From: Ktedonospora formicarum
GTDB taxonomy: Bacteria > Chloroflexota > Ktedonobacteria > Ktedonobacterales > Ktedonobacteraceae
Direction of reading: 5' to 3'
Length of the DNA: 64,000 nt
Assembly (NCBI RefSeq): GCF_016587355.1
Contig: NZ_BNJF01000001.1
Span: 1,798,001 to 1,862,000 of the forward strand
Shown: positions 26,394-35,219 of the stretch, piece by piece
How the letters are laid out: every line of letters starts with the position of its first letter
Position numbering within the stretch: the stretch's first letter is position 1
The notes under the pieces: model-generated
The model's input: only the letters and a program-made list of their open reading frames with translations
Told to the model about the DNA's origin: nothing
Databases searched by the model: none
Position numbers and translations under genes: made by a program

Positions 26394-27437
26394 CTTTGGC
26401 AGCAAATCATTTGTATAGAGTTTAGAGAAATCCATACTCTTGACAGGATTACCTGAAGCATCCTGAATAGCCCCAGCGTTCAACATAAAGCCAGGGTACC
26501 CCTTCCAGGCCGCGTCATCCTGTAGACCCCAGGGTCGCCCCTTATCGGCATAGTGCTCGCTGTTAAACGCCTGGCTATCCTCAACAAAGGAGGTGTCAGG
26601 AAAGTTCTCTTTCCCCGCGCCATCAATCAGCATCTGAGCTGACTCTTTGGGATGCTGGCGCGCGTACTCATACCCCTTCGCAGTCGCCTCCATGAACTTA
26701 CGCAGGAGATCCTTCTCGCCCTGCATCTGCTTTGAGCCCGTAATAAAGTTCGGCGTATAGTAATCGGGAATACCAAAGTCAGTAATGTAGAAGTAATTCA
26801 GCTTCAGATTCTCATGTTTGGCCTGAATGCCCTCAACCCCCTCGAAGATCCAGACAAAATCGACCTTATGCGACTTGAGCGCGTCCATGGCGTCTACATC
26901 TAGCGTGACATTTTTGAATGTTCCTTTACCACCATCCTTCTTAATCATAGCACTGACGACAGCTTCCTCATATGGCGCGCCAAACCCACCATAGGTCTTG
27001 CCATCTAAATCGCGTGGACTCTTAATACCAGAATCAGCCAGTGTGACCAGGGCAGAGGTGTTATGTTGCAAGATAGCGGCAATCGATATCACTGGCTGCC
27101 CCGTGGCGGCATCTGCGACTATAGATTCGGTGGAACTGATGCCCACGTCCGCCTTTCCCTGGCTCACCAGCGTATCAGGCGAGACACTTGACGAGTAAGG
27201 CAAGACCTTCAGATCGATGCCTTGCTGCTTATACCAACCTTGTTGTAAGGCCGCGTAGACACCAGTATGATTGGTATTTGGTGTCCAGTCCAGGGCCAGG
27301 GTCATTTTCTTGAGCGGCCCCGTACCTGTTGTGGCTGTACTATTCGCGTGCTGCTGCCAGAAAAACGCACCCACAACAATCAAAATAACTATAACCGGAA
27401 TCGCGATGCCCGCGAACACACGTGTTCGAGCGTTCAT
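26379..27437 (-). CDS. thiY: ABC transporter substrate-binding protein, thiamine precursor (ThiY-like)
   Basis: A 352-residue NMT1/THI5-type solute-binding protein. After a membrane anchor (VFAGIAIPVIVILIVVGAFFW) it has MTLALDWTPNTNHTGVYAALQQGWY, the hallmark of pyrimidine/HMP-precursor binders, and later GKTYGGFGAPYEEAVVSAMI. It should capture formylaminopyrimidine or a related thiamine precursor outside the cell. It lacks a lipobox Cys and seems held by the N-terminal helix. It lies 126 bases downstream of thiX, in the operon behind the TPP riboswitch. ATG at 27437 has AAGGAGTGAGG. Confidence 0.85.
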   Translation of the reverse strand: MNARTRVFAGIAIPVIVILIVVGAFFWQQHANSTATTGTGPLKKMTLALDWTPNTNHTGVYAALQQGWYKQQGIDLKVLPYSSSVSPDTLVSQGKADVGISSTESIVADAATGQPVISIAAILQHNTSALVTLADSGIKSPRDLDGKTYGGFGAPYEEAVVSAMIKKDGGKGTFKNVTLDVDAMDALKSHKVDFVWIFEGVEGIQAKHENLKLNYFYITDFGIPDYYTPNFITGSKQMQGEKDLLRKFMEATAKGYEYARQHPKESAQMLIDGAGKENFPDTSFVEDSQAFNSEHYADKGRPWGLQDDAAWKGYPGFMLNAGAIQDASGNPVKSMDFSKLYTNDLLPKTSQR

Positions 27438-27563
27438 TTCCTCACTCCTTGAGAATCATTTAGAGATCATAGCCTTCACAGAAAGGCCTTTGATAATATT
27501 TAGAAATCTAGCGCGACTTTATATGTAGGCGTTGGCTAAAGCGCAACGCCTCACCTCCCCTGG

Positions 27564-28364
27564 CTACCTTAGAACATGGGAGCCTGTGGCGCGTGTCCGT
27601 GCTGACTCCTTCCAGGGAAGCACCAGATACTCAATCAGGCCTACCAGGGCAAACAGTGCCAGACTCAAAATAACCGTCACCACAATAGCTGCGAAGACCA
27701 GGACAATCGCATGCGCGTTAGCCGAGGTCTGCATATAGATGCCAAGCCCTTGCTCCGCACCTACGTATTCGCCAATGATCGCGCCGGTTACACTGTATGT
27801 CGCCGCGATGCGTAATCCCGAGAAGAAGGAAGGCATCGCGCCCGGCAAGCGAACCAGCCAGAGCACCTGCCAGCGCGAGGCGCGCATACTACGCATCAAC
27901 CGTACCAGATCGGCATCGACCCCTAGCAAACCATCGGCGCAAGCCACGGTAATCGGAAAGAAGCAGTACAACACAACCAGGATGACTTTAGGGAGCAGAT
28001 CAAAACCAAACCAGACCAGTAACAGCGGTGCCAGGGCAACCATTGGGATTGTCTGCGAGGCTACCAATAGCGGATACAGAGCACGTCGTAGCCAGGAGGA
28101 AAGGTCGATGGCGACCGCCAGCGCGACTCCCAGAATCGTTGCTATTGCCAGCCCCAGCACCGTCTCAAGTAAGGTTTGGATAGAGTGCCCCAACAGGATA
28201 TCCCACTTGTTACCTAGCGCCTCCAGAATAGTTGTTGGCGCGGGCAGAAGCGTAGCATCAATCCTCCCCACGCGCACGCATGCCTCCCATAGCACAAGTA
28301 GAGCCACCACGACGACAAAAGCTGGTCCATACGCCGCGAAGCGTCTCAAGCGTATCTCGCTCAT
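27564..28364 (-). CDS. thiX: ABC transporter permease (ThiX-like)
   Basis: A 266-residue inner-membrane permease with about six helices and the BPD-transport EAA loop (LMRSMRASRWQVLWLVRLPGAMPSFFSGLRIA), which docks the ATPase. It belongs to the SsuC/TauC/ThiX group; the thi-type partner genes and the riboswitch point to thiamine-precursor uptake. Its ATG overlaps the stop of the ATPase gene by four bases, so the two are coupled. Confidence 0.85.
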   Translation of the reverse strand: MSEIRLRRFAAYGPAFVVVVALLVLWEACVRVGRIDATLLPAPTTILEALGNKWDILLGHSIQTLLETVLGLAIATILGVALAVAIDLSSWLRRALYPLLVASQTIPMVALAPLLLVWFGFDLLPKVILVVLYCFFPITVACADGLLGVDADLVRLMRSMRASRWQVLWLVRLPGAMPSFFSGLRIAATYSVTGAIIGEYVGAEQGLGIYMQTSANAHAIVLVFAAIVVTVILSLALFALVGLIEYLVLPWKESARTRATGSHVLR

Positions 28365-29146
28365 CCCTCTTGCTCCTTCAATAGCAGTCTCACCAGTTCG
28401 CGCTCCAGGCTCAAGGCTGGCTCCTGCGTCAACTGCTCCTGCGTGCGGGGACGAGGCAGATCCACCTCGACCATACGCAACACACGCGCTGGTCGCGCAC
28501 TGAGCACATAGATACGGTCAGAGAGCAGAATCGCTTCACGCACATCATGCGTGATAAATAACACACTGGCATGGACCTCCTGCCACAGGTCCAGCAACCA
28601 CATCTGCAAGGAGAGGCGAGTCAAGGCGTCCAGCGCGCCTAGCGGTTCATCCAATAGCAGAAACTCACGGTTAAATAGGACGGTTCGTAGCAGGGCCACA
28701 CGCTGCTTCATACCACCTGAAAGCGTGTCAGGATAATGTTGGGCAAACTCGCTCAGGCCAAAGTGGTTCAGCAGCGTGCGAGCCTCATCCTGGGCCAGAT
28801 TACGCGGCACCCGGCGCACATCCAGCCCTAGCATGACGTTCTCCTCGACTGTCCGCCAGGGTAGGAGAAGCGGTTGCTGAAGCATATAGCCGCTCTTACC
28901 CGCGCGCCCTGCACGCTCGCTATCTATCGCTACCACCCCGGCGTCAGGTTCTTCCAGGCCAGCAATGATATTGAAGAGCGTGCTTTTACCGCAACCACTC
29001 GGTCCAATCAGGGTTACAAACTCACCCGGTTTGACCGCCAGGTCCACCGGACGTAACACATCCAGCCGCCGCTTGCCAGTTCCATAGCTCTTGCTCGCCC
29101 CCTGCACTAGGAGCTTATATTCCTGCGAGACTACTCTATCTTCCAT
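28361..29146 (-). CDS. thiZ: ABC transporter ATP-binding protein (ThiZ-like)
   Basis: A 261-residue ATPase: Walker A GPSGCGKSTL, Q-loop MLQQPLLLPWRTVEENV, signature LSGGMKQRVAL, Walker B FLLLDEPLGALD and H-loop FITHDVREAI. It powers the ThiX/ThiY uptake system. ATG at 29146 is chosen because AAGGAGG is 6 bases upstream; the longer frame would run into the riboswitch terminator region. It is the first gene behind the TPP riboswitch and so is repressed when TPP is abundant. Confidence 0.88.
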   Translation of the reverse strand: MEDRVVSQEYKLLVQGASKSYGTGKRRLDVLRPVDLAVKPGEFVTLIGPSGCGKSTLFNIIAGLEEPDAGVVAIDSERAGRAGKSGYMLQQPLLLPWRTVEENVMLGLDVRRVPRNLAQDEARTLLNHFGLSEFAQHYPDTLSGGMKQRVALLRTVLFNREFLLLDEPLGALDALTRLSLQMWLLDLWQEVHASVLFITHDVREAILLSDRIYVLSARPARVLRMVEVDLPRPRTQEQLTQEPALSLERELVRLLLKEQEG

Positions 29147-29225
29147 AGGCATCCTCCTTGCAAACCACCACTCAGACATCATCGGGTGTCGCATCAATTC
29201 ACTTCTATACAATGCCCCAGAGCAT

Positions 29226-29260
29226 ACAAAAAGCCGCGTCCCTGGGAGGGGGACACGGCT
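29226..29260 (-). terminator. Expression-platform terminator of the TPP riboswitch
   Basis: On the minus strand, agccgtgtccc pairs with gggacgcggct (one G-U) and is followed by TTTTTG. It lies ~50 bases downstream of the aptamer and ~80 bases before thiZ. Confidence 0.85.
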
Positions 29261-29309
29261 TGCATCTGCATCTCGGCGGCCTATTGAACGATAGGGCCGA
29301 TTCCGGTCA

Positions 29310-29401
29310 CTGCTTCCCTCCGCTGGCATTATCCAGATCAGGTTCTTCTAAGGGTCGCGGCTCACTCGCCGTCTCTCAGCCTCTCAGGGCCCCCCTAGCA
29401 G
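29310..29401 (-). ncRNA. TPP riboswitch aptamer (THI element)
   Basis: The minus strand carries the full THI-box in order: closing stem CTGCT/AGCAG, GGGGGGCCCTGAGAGGCTGAGA, ACCCTT, GAACCTGATCTGGATAATGCC, AGCGGAGGGAAG. It binds TPP. The downstream terminator makes it a transcription-off switch for thiZ-thiX-thiY. The ~165 bases between it and the sigma-factor gene hold the promoter region; I could not fix the -35 box. Confidence 0.96.
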
Positions 29402-29565
29402 CGTATAAATTGTATGCGTTGGCGCTCCCACCCCCACTTACCTGGAGATGGTCGCCACTATTGACAGGGTACTGTTTCTCTTCTCGCCCAAGTATATCAC
29501 AAAGTGGTTCGATCAAGCGAGAGCCGATAAAGCGGCTCGCTCGTCCCTGAGTGAACAGGATTATG

Positions 29566-30474
29566 CTACTCCGTAGGCCGCGCCTGCCTCTGAATATAGG
29601 TCAGCTTATCCGGGTTGACGACCTCGTAGAGAGCAGTGATCTGCCCATTCTCTATCTCACAGGTGAAGACACTCAACAGCGTTTCAGGACTCCAGATCAT
29701 GAGCCCGATGCCCTCGTTGACTTGCGTGAGGGTATATTTCGCGTTCGGATAGGCGGAGGCACTCTGGCGCATGAGGCCATTCCAGAGGCGTAGGACACGC
29801 TCGCGACCTGGCACCGGGTAAGGCGCGGCGTAGACCTTGCCACCCCCATCGGGCCACAGCGTAACATCCTGCGCCAGCACCTGAACGAGTGCCTGCATAT
29901 CGCCCTCCTGGCTGGCGGAGAGAAAGCGCTCCATCAAGCGCTGCTGTTCTTCACGCGCCGGAGAGAAGCGAACCCGATTGCGCGCGAGATGCTCCTTTGC
30001 TTGATGTAAGAGCTGACGACAGTTCGCGGGACTTTTCCCAACAATCTCAGAGATCTCCTCATAGCGGTAGGTAAACGCTTCATGCAACAGGAAAACCGCC
30101 CGTTCATAAGGCGTCAGGCGCTCCGCCAGCATCAGAAAGGCTGTGGAAAGCGTTTCGCGCTGCTCAAGGGTCTGAAGCGCCAGGTCTTCCGCATCCACAG
30201 TAATCAGCGGCTCAGGAAGCCAGGGGCCGATATAGTCTTCGCGCTGCACACGCGCCGACTTCAAGTGGTCGAGGCAGAGGCGGGTTATGATCGTTGTCAG
30301 ATAAGATTTGAGCGAGCGAATCTCCCCTGAAGCGGCCTGACGATAGCGCAGATACCCTTCCTGTAACATATCTTCGGCCTCGCTGGCACTCCCAAGCATC
30401 CTGTACGCGACTGCGAACAGCAAGGGGCGGTAGTGCTGAAATTCCTCCGCCTGGAGCGACTCTTGCCTCGTCAT
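29566..30474 (-). CDS. ECF41-type RNA polymerase sigma factor with SnoaL-like C-terminal domain
   Basis: A 302-residue extracytoplasmic-function sigma factor. Region 2 is around YRPLLFAVAYRMLGSASEAEDMLQEGYLRY, the linker has WLPEP, region 4 includes LTPYERAVFLLHEAFTYRYEEISEIVGKS, and a ~110-residue SnoaL-like domain follows. The DGGGK and NPDKL motifs of this domain mark the ECF41 (SigJ-like) group, in which the fused domain regulates the sigma factor instead of an anti-sigma protein. ECF41 genes often neighbour their oxidoreductase target; here a divergent FAD oxidoreductase gene starts 266 bases away. Confidence 0.9.
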   Translation of the reverse strand: MTRQESLQAEEFQHYRPLLFAVAYRMLGSASEAEDMLQEGYLRYRQAASGEIRSLKSYLTTIITRLCLDHLKSARVQREDYIGPWLPEPLITVDAEDLALQTLEQRETLSTAFLMLAERLTPYERAVFLLHEAFTYRYEEISEIVGKSPANCRQLLHQAKEHLARNRVRFSPAREEQQRLMERFLSASQEGDMQALVQVLAQDVTLWPDGGGKVYAAPYPVPGRERVLRLWNGLMRQSASAYPNAKYTLTQVNEGIGLMIWSPETLLSVFTCEIENGQITALYEVVNPDKLTYIQRQARPTE

Positions 30475-30650
30475 GCCTGCATGCCTCTCTTTCCGCTCTT
30501 CCTGGCCTTTATCTGCTTACTTCTCCAACCTCTTCGGATTATAACATAGTTCTTCTCACAAACGCCGCGCCTCACTCGTCTCCTGTACAGAAGCCTCAAG
30601 ATGGCAAACGTAATACCAATACACCTGATTCATAAAAACAGGATTAACTC

Positions 30651-30715
30651 CTTATCTGGAAACCTGAGCGCGTCAGCGCTAGCCGCGCTAGCGGCGTTGG
30701 TTTTCGAATAAGACC
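30651..30715 (+). repeat. Family A dispersed element, copy A3 (short form)
   Basis: Outer arms cttatctggaaacc / ggttttcgaataag enclose agcgc-gtca-gcgct and gccgc-gcta-gcggc. It lacks the ccctcgtatgaggg module. It ends 25 bases before the oxidoreductase gene. Confidence 0.8.
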
Positions 30716-30740
30716 TAATAAATAAAAGGAGCTTTTCACA

Positions 30741-32018
30741 ATGAATGCAACAAACGAACAGACTGAAGTAATCATCGTAGGTGGTGGCATGGCTGGACTG
30801 GCCGCCGCCAGTTACCTGGCAAAGGCTGGCATCTCCGTGACGCTCTTCGAGAAGTCTGCAAGCCTGGGAGGCCGTGCCGCAACTCAGGACTATGAAGGTT
30901 ACCTCTTCAACCGGGGCATCCATGCAATCTATACAGGCGGAGCGACCTCAGAGGTCCTGAAAGACTTGGGGGTTCACTATAGCTATGGCATCCCCAAAGA
31001 GACATTTATACTACGCCAGGGTCAGCTCTATCCTTTCCCTGCCAACTCTACCTCACTTTTAAGCAGTCGTCTGTTCTCGCTTGGTGACAAGCTAGAGCTA
31101 GCTCGCCTCTTGAGCGCACTGCCACGGCTGAAAGCACCAGAGCTGGCCCATATGAGTGTGCAGGAATGGCTTGAGCGCTCCATTCGGCGGCCCCTCGTTC
31201 GCCAGTTTATGGCCTCGACGGCGCGGGTCTTTGTCTATAGCTCAGCCCTGAACCTCGTCAGCGCGGAGGTCTTTCTCACCAAATTCCAACTCATACTCAA
31301 GAACCCGGTTCACTACGTTAATGGCGGCTGGCAAACGCTCATAGATGGATTGCGTCGAGTCGCGGAACAAGCGGGAGCACGCATCGAGACCGGAGATCGT
31401 GTCACCTCTGTTGTATACGAACAGGGTAGCGTCCAGGGCGTACATCTGCGCAATGGCGAGACGCGATCCGCCACGCATGTCATCCTGGCGACCTCTCTAC
31501 AGGATGCACTCAAGCTAATGGGCGAGAATTCGGGCCTCCAGGACATCGTCTCACCCCTCATCCCGGCACGTGTCGCCTGCCTGGACGTGGCCTTGCGCCG
31601 CTTGCCGGATTCTCGCCATCCCGTGGTACAGGACCTGGAACATCCACTCTTTCTGTCAGCCCAGTCACACTATGCCCGTATCACACCAGAGGGAGGAGCT
31701 CTAATCCATACTTTTAAGCAACTCGATCCAACCCGGCCCACCGATCCCCATCAGGACGAACATGAGTTAGAGGATCTCCTCGATGCAGCCCAGCCCGGCT
31801 GGCGCGACCTGCTGGTCAAGCGCATCTTCCTGCCACACATTGAGGCCATAGGGATGCTCCCGACCGCCTCTAGTAATGGCTACGCCGGACGCCCCGGACT
31901 CACAGTCCCTGGTATCAGCAACCTCTATCTCGCTGGCGACTGGATCGGCGCAGGCTTCCTCTCAGACCCCAGTATGAGCAGCGCACGCGCCGCCGCTAAC
32001 CTGATTCTTCAAAAGTGA
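30741..32018 (+). CDS. FAD-dependent oxidoreductase, amine oxidase/CrtI-like
   Basis: A 425-residue flavoprotein with the N-terminal dinucleotide fold IIVGGGMAGLAAASYLAKAG, the FAD ribose Glu in VTLFEKSASLGGRAA, and a C-terminal FAD motif LYLAGDWIGAGFLSDPSMSSA. It belongs to the NAD(P)-binding Rossmann amine oxidase / phytoene-dehydrogenase superfamily but is shorter than CrtI enzymes and lacks their C-terminal signature; the substrate is unknown. ATG at 30741 has AAAGGAG. It is divergent from the ECF41 sigma factor gene and may be its target (inference). Confidence 0.8.
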   Translation: MNATNEQTEVIIVGGGMAGLAAASYLAKAGISVTLFEKSASLGGRAATQDYEGYLFNRGIHAIYTGGATSEVLKDLGVHYSYGIPKETFILRQGQLYPFPANSTSLLSSRLFSLGDKLELARLLSALPRLKAPELAHMSVQEWLERSIRRPLVRQFMASTARVFVYSSALNLVSAEVFLTKFQLILKNPVHYVNGGWQTLIDGLRRVAEQAGARIETGDRVTSVVYEQGSVQGVHLRNGETRSATHVILATSLQDALKLMGENSGLQDIVSPLIPARVACLDVALRRLPDSRHPVVQDLEHPLFLSAQSHYARITPEGGALIHTFKQLDPTRPTDPHQDEHELEDLLDAAQPGWRDLLVKRIFLPHIEAIGMLPTASSNGYAGRPGLTVPGISNLYLAGDWIGAGFLSDPSMSSARAAANLILQK

Positions 32019-32025
32019 AGTACAC

Positions 32026-32070
32026 AAAGAGAGCGCCGAATTCGTCTGGGACGAATTCGGCGCTCTCTTT
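32026..32070. terminator. Bidirectional terminator between oxidoreductase and nuoN
   Basis: Perfect 21-base arms (aaagagagcgccgaattcgtc type; right arm 32050-32070) with a TGG loop, ending TTT on the plus side and TTTGTG on the minus side. Confidence 0.88.
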
Positions 32071-32081
32071 GTTGGTTTACC

Positions 32082-33545
32082 CTATTTGAAAAGAATGCTT
32101 GCGGCAGGGCTCGCCACGTTCAGGAATGCCTGTGCAGCGAACGTAATCACGATCAGCGCCACAGAGGCAATAACGAGCGCGGTGGTCACACCCATCGTCG
32201 GCACCAGACGATCTTCCTTGGCAGGCTTGTCAAAGAACATCGCCTTGATAATGCGACCATAGTAGACCAGCGAAACCACGCTACACAGCAGCGCGACGAT
32301 CACCAGCCAGGACTGATTCAGGCTCCAGGCCGCCGAGAAGAGGAAGACCTTACTCCAGAAGCCCGCTACTGGGGGAATGCCCGCCAGTGAGAGCAGACAG
32401 AGTGCCGTACCCGCGCTTAATGCTGGGGCACGATACCACAGACCTTTGAAGTCTTCCAGGCGCTCGCCACCCGTCAGGTTCGCCAGAGCAATGATACCAG
32501 CAAAGGCACCCAGGTTGGTGACAGCGTAGACCAGGATGAAGAAGAGTACCGCCGTGGTTCCCTCGGAGCGGCCAGTGGCGAAGCTACCAATGAAACCAAC
32601 CAGAATGTATCCAGCCTGCGCGATACTCGAATAGGCCATCATACGCTTGACGTTGCTCTGTACCGCCGCGACGACGTTGCCCAGAACCATCGTAAGCACC
32701 GCCACAATGGAAAGCACAATCACAGTCGTAGAATTGTTGACCGCGCCCAGACCACCGAAGGTAAAGACCCGGATCAAGGCCGCGAAGCCTGCGGCTTTAG
32801 AGCCAACTGAGAAGAAGGCGGTAGCCGGAGTTGGTGCACCCTCATAGATATCGGGAGCCCACATATGGAACGGAACTGCCGAAATCTTGAAGCCAAAACC
32901 CGCGATGATGAGTACGTCCGCCACCAGCACAACGATGTTGCCCTGAGCGATCTTGGAGAACGAGGCAGCGATTCCTGCCAGGTCAGTCGTGCCCGTGAGG
33001 CCATACAGCAGGGCGAAACCATACAGCAGAATGGCCGAGGACATCGCGCCTAACAGGACGTATTTGACTGAAGCTTCAGCCGACTTCGTATCGCGCTTCA
33101 GCATACCCGCCATGACATAGAGCGGGAAGCTCGTCAGTTCCAACGCGATATAGATGGTAATCAGCTCCGACGAACTCGCCATGAGCATCATACCAATCGT
33201 CGAGAAGAGCAACAGCGCGTAAAACTCACCGCTGGACTTGATATACTTGTTTACATACTCATACGAAGAGAGTAGCATGACAGCGGCAATGAAGAGGAAG
33301 ATGAGCTTAAAGAAAATGGCGTACGCATCCACCACCAGCATGCCACTGAAGCCCTTGTTCGTCCCCGTAAGGGTCAGGGCTTGTGACACGGCAAAGCCAG
33401 CCGAGATGATCAAGCCCGCCAGCGCGACCCAGACCACAGCCTTGCGGTTCTTGAAAAAGAGGTCGACCATCATTACCACCAGCGCCATCAGCAACAGACT
33501 CGCCTCAGGAGCAAGCAGGTAGAGGTCAGACAGCTTAAAAAACAT
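32082..33545 (-). CDS. nuoN: NADH-quinone oxidoreductase subunit N
   Basis: A 487-residue antiporter-like membrane subunit of respiratory complex I with about 14 helices. Diagnostic stretches are ELITIYIALELTSFPLYVMAGM (helix-5 Glu region), KISAVPFHMWAPDIYEGAPTP (broken helix 7, channel Lys/His) and MAYSSIAQAGYILVG. It pumps protons as part of the membrane arm. It is the last gene of the cluster. ATG at 33545 has AAGGAG upstream and the gap to nuoM is 58 bases. Confidence 0.95.
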   Translation of the reverse strand: MFFKLSDLYLLAPEASLLLMALVVMMVDLFFKNRKAVVWVALAGLIISAGFAVSQALTLTGTNKGFSGMLVVDAYAIFFKLIFLFIAAVMLLSSYEYVNKYIKSSGEFYALLLFSTIGMMLMASSSELITIYIALELTSFPLYVMAGMLKRDTKSAEASVKYVLLGAMSSAILLYGFALLYGLTGTTDLAGIAASFSKIAQGNIVVLVADVLIIAGFGFKISAVPFHMWAPDIYEGAPTPATAFFSVGSKAAGFAALIRVFTFGGLGAVNNSTTVIVLSIVAVLTMVLGNVVAAVQSNVKRMMAYSSIAQAGYILVGFIGSFATGRSEGTTAVLFFILVYAVTNLGAFAGIIALANLTGGERLEDFKGLWYRAPALSAGTALCLLSLAGIPPVAGFWSKVFLFSAAWSLNQSWLVIVALLCSVVSLVYYGRIIKAMFFDKPAKEDRLVPTMGVTTALVIASVALIVITFAAQAFLNVASPAASILFK

Positions 33546-33603
33546 ATGAACTCCTTACCTGACCGTGGCGAGCCTTGTGGGCCCCACCACGGTCAAGGCG
33601 ACC

Positions 33604-35211
33604 CTACTTTATGGTTGCCACAGCCAGTTGCATGATATGGGTCAGGCTGGGTGAAATCACATCGATCAGGAACTTGGGATAGATACCCACTATGACGATC
33701 AAGCCTGCCAGCGAGAAGAGCGGTATCATCTCGCGTGGGCTCACGTCTGGCAGCCAATCCCACTTCTTGTTGAAATCGCCGAAGAAGACGCGCTTCATCA
33801 TCCACAGCAGATAGCCAGCGGTCAAGATCATCGTAAAGACACTGATGATCGTGGCGACTGTCCAGATCTTATAGCTGCTGGTGAAGACCATATATTCAGC
33901 GACAAAACCTGCCAGTCCAGGCAGACCAGCCGAAGCCATCGCGGCAAAGACAAAGACCGTACCCAGAATTGGCATGCGCTTCGCGACACCACCGAAGGCC
34001 GCGATATCACGTGTGTGCGCGATGTCATAGATGACACCCACACAGAAGAAGAGCAGGCCCGAGATGATACCATGGCTGAAGAGCTGTACGGTCGCGCCCA
34101 TGAGCGCCGCCTGACGGAAAGCCAGGTCACCACCACCGGCGGCAGCGGCTACACCCAGCAGCACGATACCCATATGGCTGACGCTCGAATAAGCGATCAG
34201 CTTCTTCATGTCCTTCTGTACCAGGCAGATCAATGCGCCATAGATGATGTTCACAATCGCGATTACTGCCAGCCAGCCAGAGAAGTCGTGAACACCCTGC
34301 GGGAAGAGCGTGAAGCAGATGCGAATTAAACCATAGGCACCCATCTTCAACAGTACGCCAGCCAGGAGCACGCTGACTTCTGTTGGCGCGTCTGTGTGCG
34401 CGTCCGGAAGCCAGGTATGGAACGGGAACATCGGGATCTTAATCGCGAAGGCTATAAAGATCAAGAGGAAGACAACAAGCTGTAAGCTCGTGGTCACACC
34501 CAGGAAGGGGATAGTTCCCTTGACCATATGGGCCGGATCGGCGAAGTATGTCATGCTCGCCGTGGCCGTTGTGCCGGGCAACCCGGCGTTGTTGAAGTAC
34601 AGCAGCAGAATACCCGCCAACATAAAGATACTGCCGAAGAAGGTATACAGCAGGAACTTCCAGGCGGAATAAATGCGACCGGGGACGCCATGCTTAATCT
34701 GCTCGTTGCCCCAGATACCAATCAAGAGGAACATCGGTGCCAGTTCGATTTCCCAGAAGAGGAAGAACAGGAAGAGGTCGAGCGCCATGAAGACACCCAT
34801 CACGCCACCTTCCAGGAAGAGGATCAGCGCCATATAATCGCGCGCTCGCGTCTTCTTCCAACCACCGATGATCGCCAGTACTGTCAGGAAACCATTAAGA
34901 ATAACCAGGGGCAGGCTCAAGCCATCGACCCCCAGGAAGTAATCAACATTAAACTGGATATTACCCGCGTTGAACCGAATCCAGGGCACATTGACCGCGT
35001 CACGCAAATGTGTCAGGTCTCCAAAACCTTGTCCACTCGCCTGAATGCGATACCACGAAAGCAGCGTCAATAAGAAGACAGCGGACGCAAAGATCAGCGC
35101 CGTCCAGCGCGCCCATGATTTAGGCAGAACATAGAGCGCTATCGCGCCCAGCATTGGCAATAGGATAATCCAGGTGAGATCACTTTGGAAAATTGTTTGA
35201 AAAGCCGTCAT
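33604..35211 (-). CDS. nuoM: NADH-quinone oxidoreductase subunit M
   Basis: A 535-residue antiporter-like subunit. DLFLFFLFWEIELAPMFLLIGIWG holds the conserved helix-5 Glu, IKIPMFPFHTWLPDAHTDAPTEVSV the helix-7 Lys-containing broken helix, and KKLIAYSSVSHMGIVLLG helix 8. It forms one proton half-channel set in the membrane arm. nuoL lies 8 bases upstream, so translation is probably coupled. Confidence 0.96.
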   Translation of the reverse strand: MTAFQTIFQSDLTWIILLPMLGAIALYVLPKSWARWTALIFASAVFLLTLLSWYRIQASGQGFGDLTHLRDAVNVPWIRFNAGNIQFNVDYFLGVDGLSLPLVILNGFLTVLAIIGGWKKTRARDYMALILFLEGGVMGVFMALDLFLFFLFWEIELAPMFLLIGIWGNEQIKHGVPGRIYSAWKFLLYTFFGSIFMLAGILLLYFNNAGLPGTTATASMTYFADPAHMVKGTIPFLGVTTSLQLVVFLLIFIAFAIKIPMFPFHTWLPDAHTDAPTEVSVLLAGVLLKMGAYGLIRICFTLFPQGVHDFSGWLAVIAIVNIIYGALICLVQKDMKKLIAYSSVSHMGIVLLGVAAAAGGGDLAFRQAALMGATVQLFSHGIISGLLFFCVGVIYDIAHTRDIAAFGGVAKRMPILGTVFVFAAMASAGLPGLAGFVAEYMVFTSSYKIWTVATIISVFTMILTAGYLLWMMKRVFFGDFNKKWDWLPDVSPREMIPLFSLAGLIVIVGIYPKFLIDVISPSLTHIMQLAVATIK

Positions 35212-35219
35212 GATCCTAC

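Noticed and set aside
27739..28503. Plus-strand open frame of 254 codons
   Set aside because: It lies opposite thiX and the end of thiZ, with Ser/Thr/Arg-rich low-complexity content and no ribosome site; it is a shadow.
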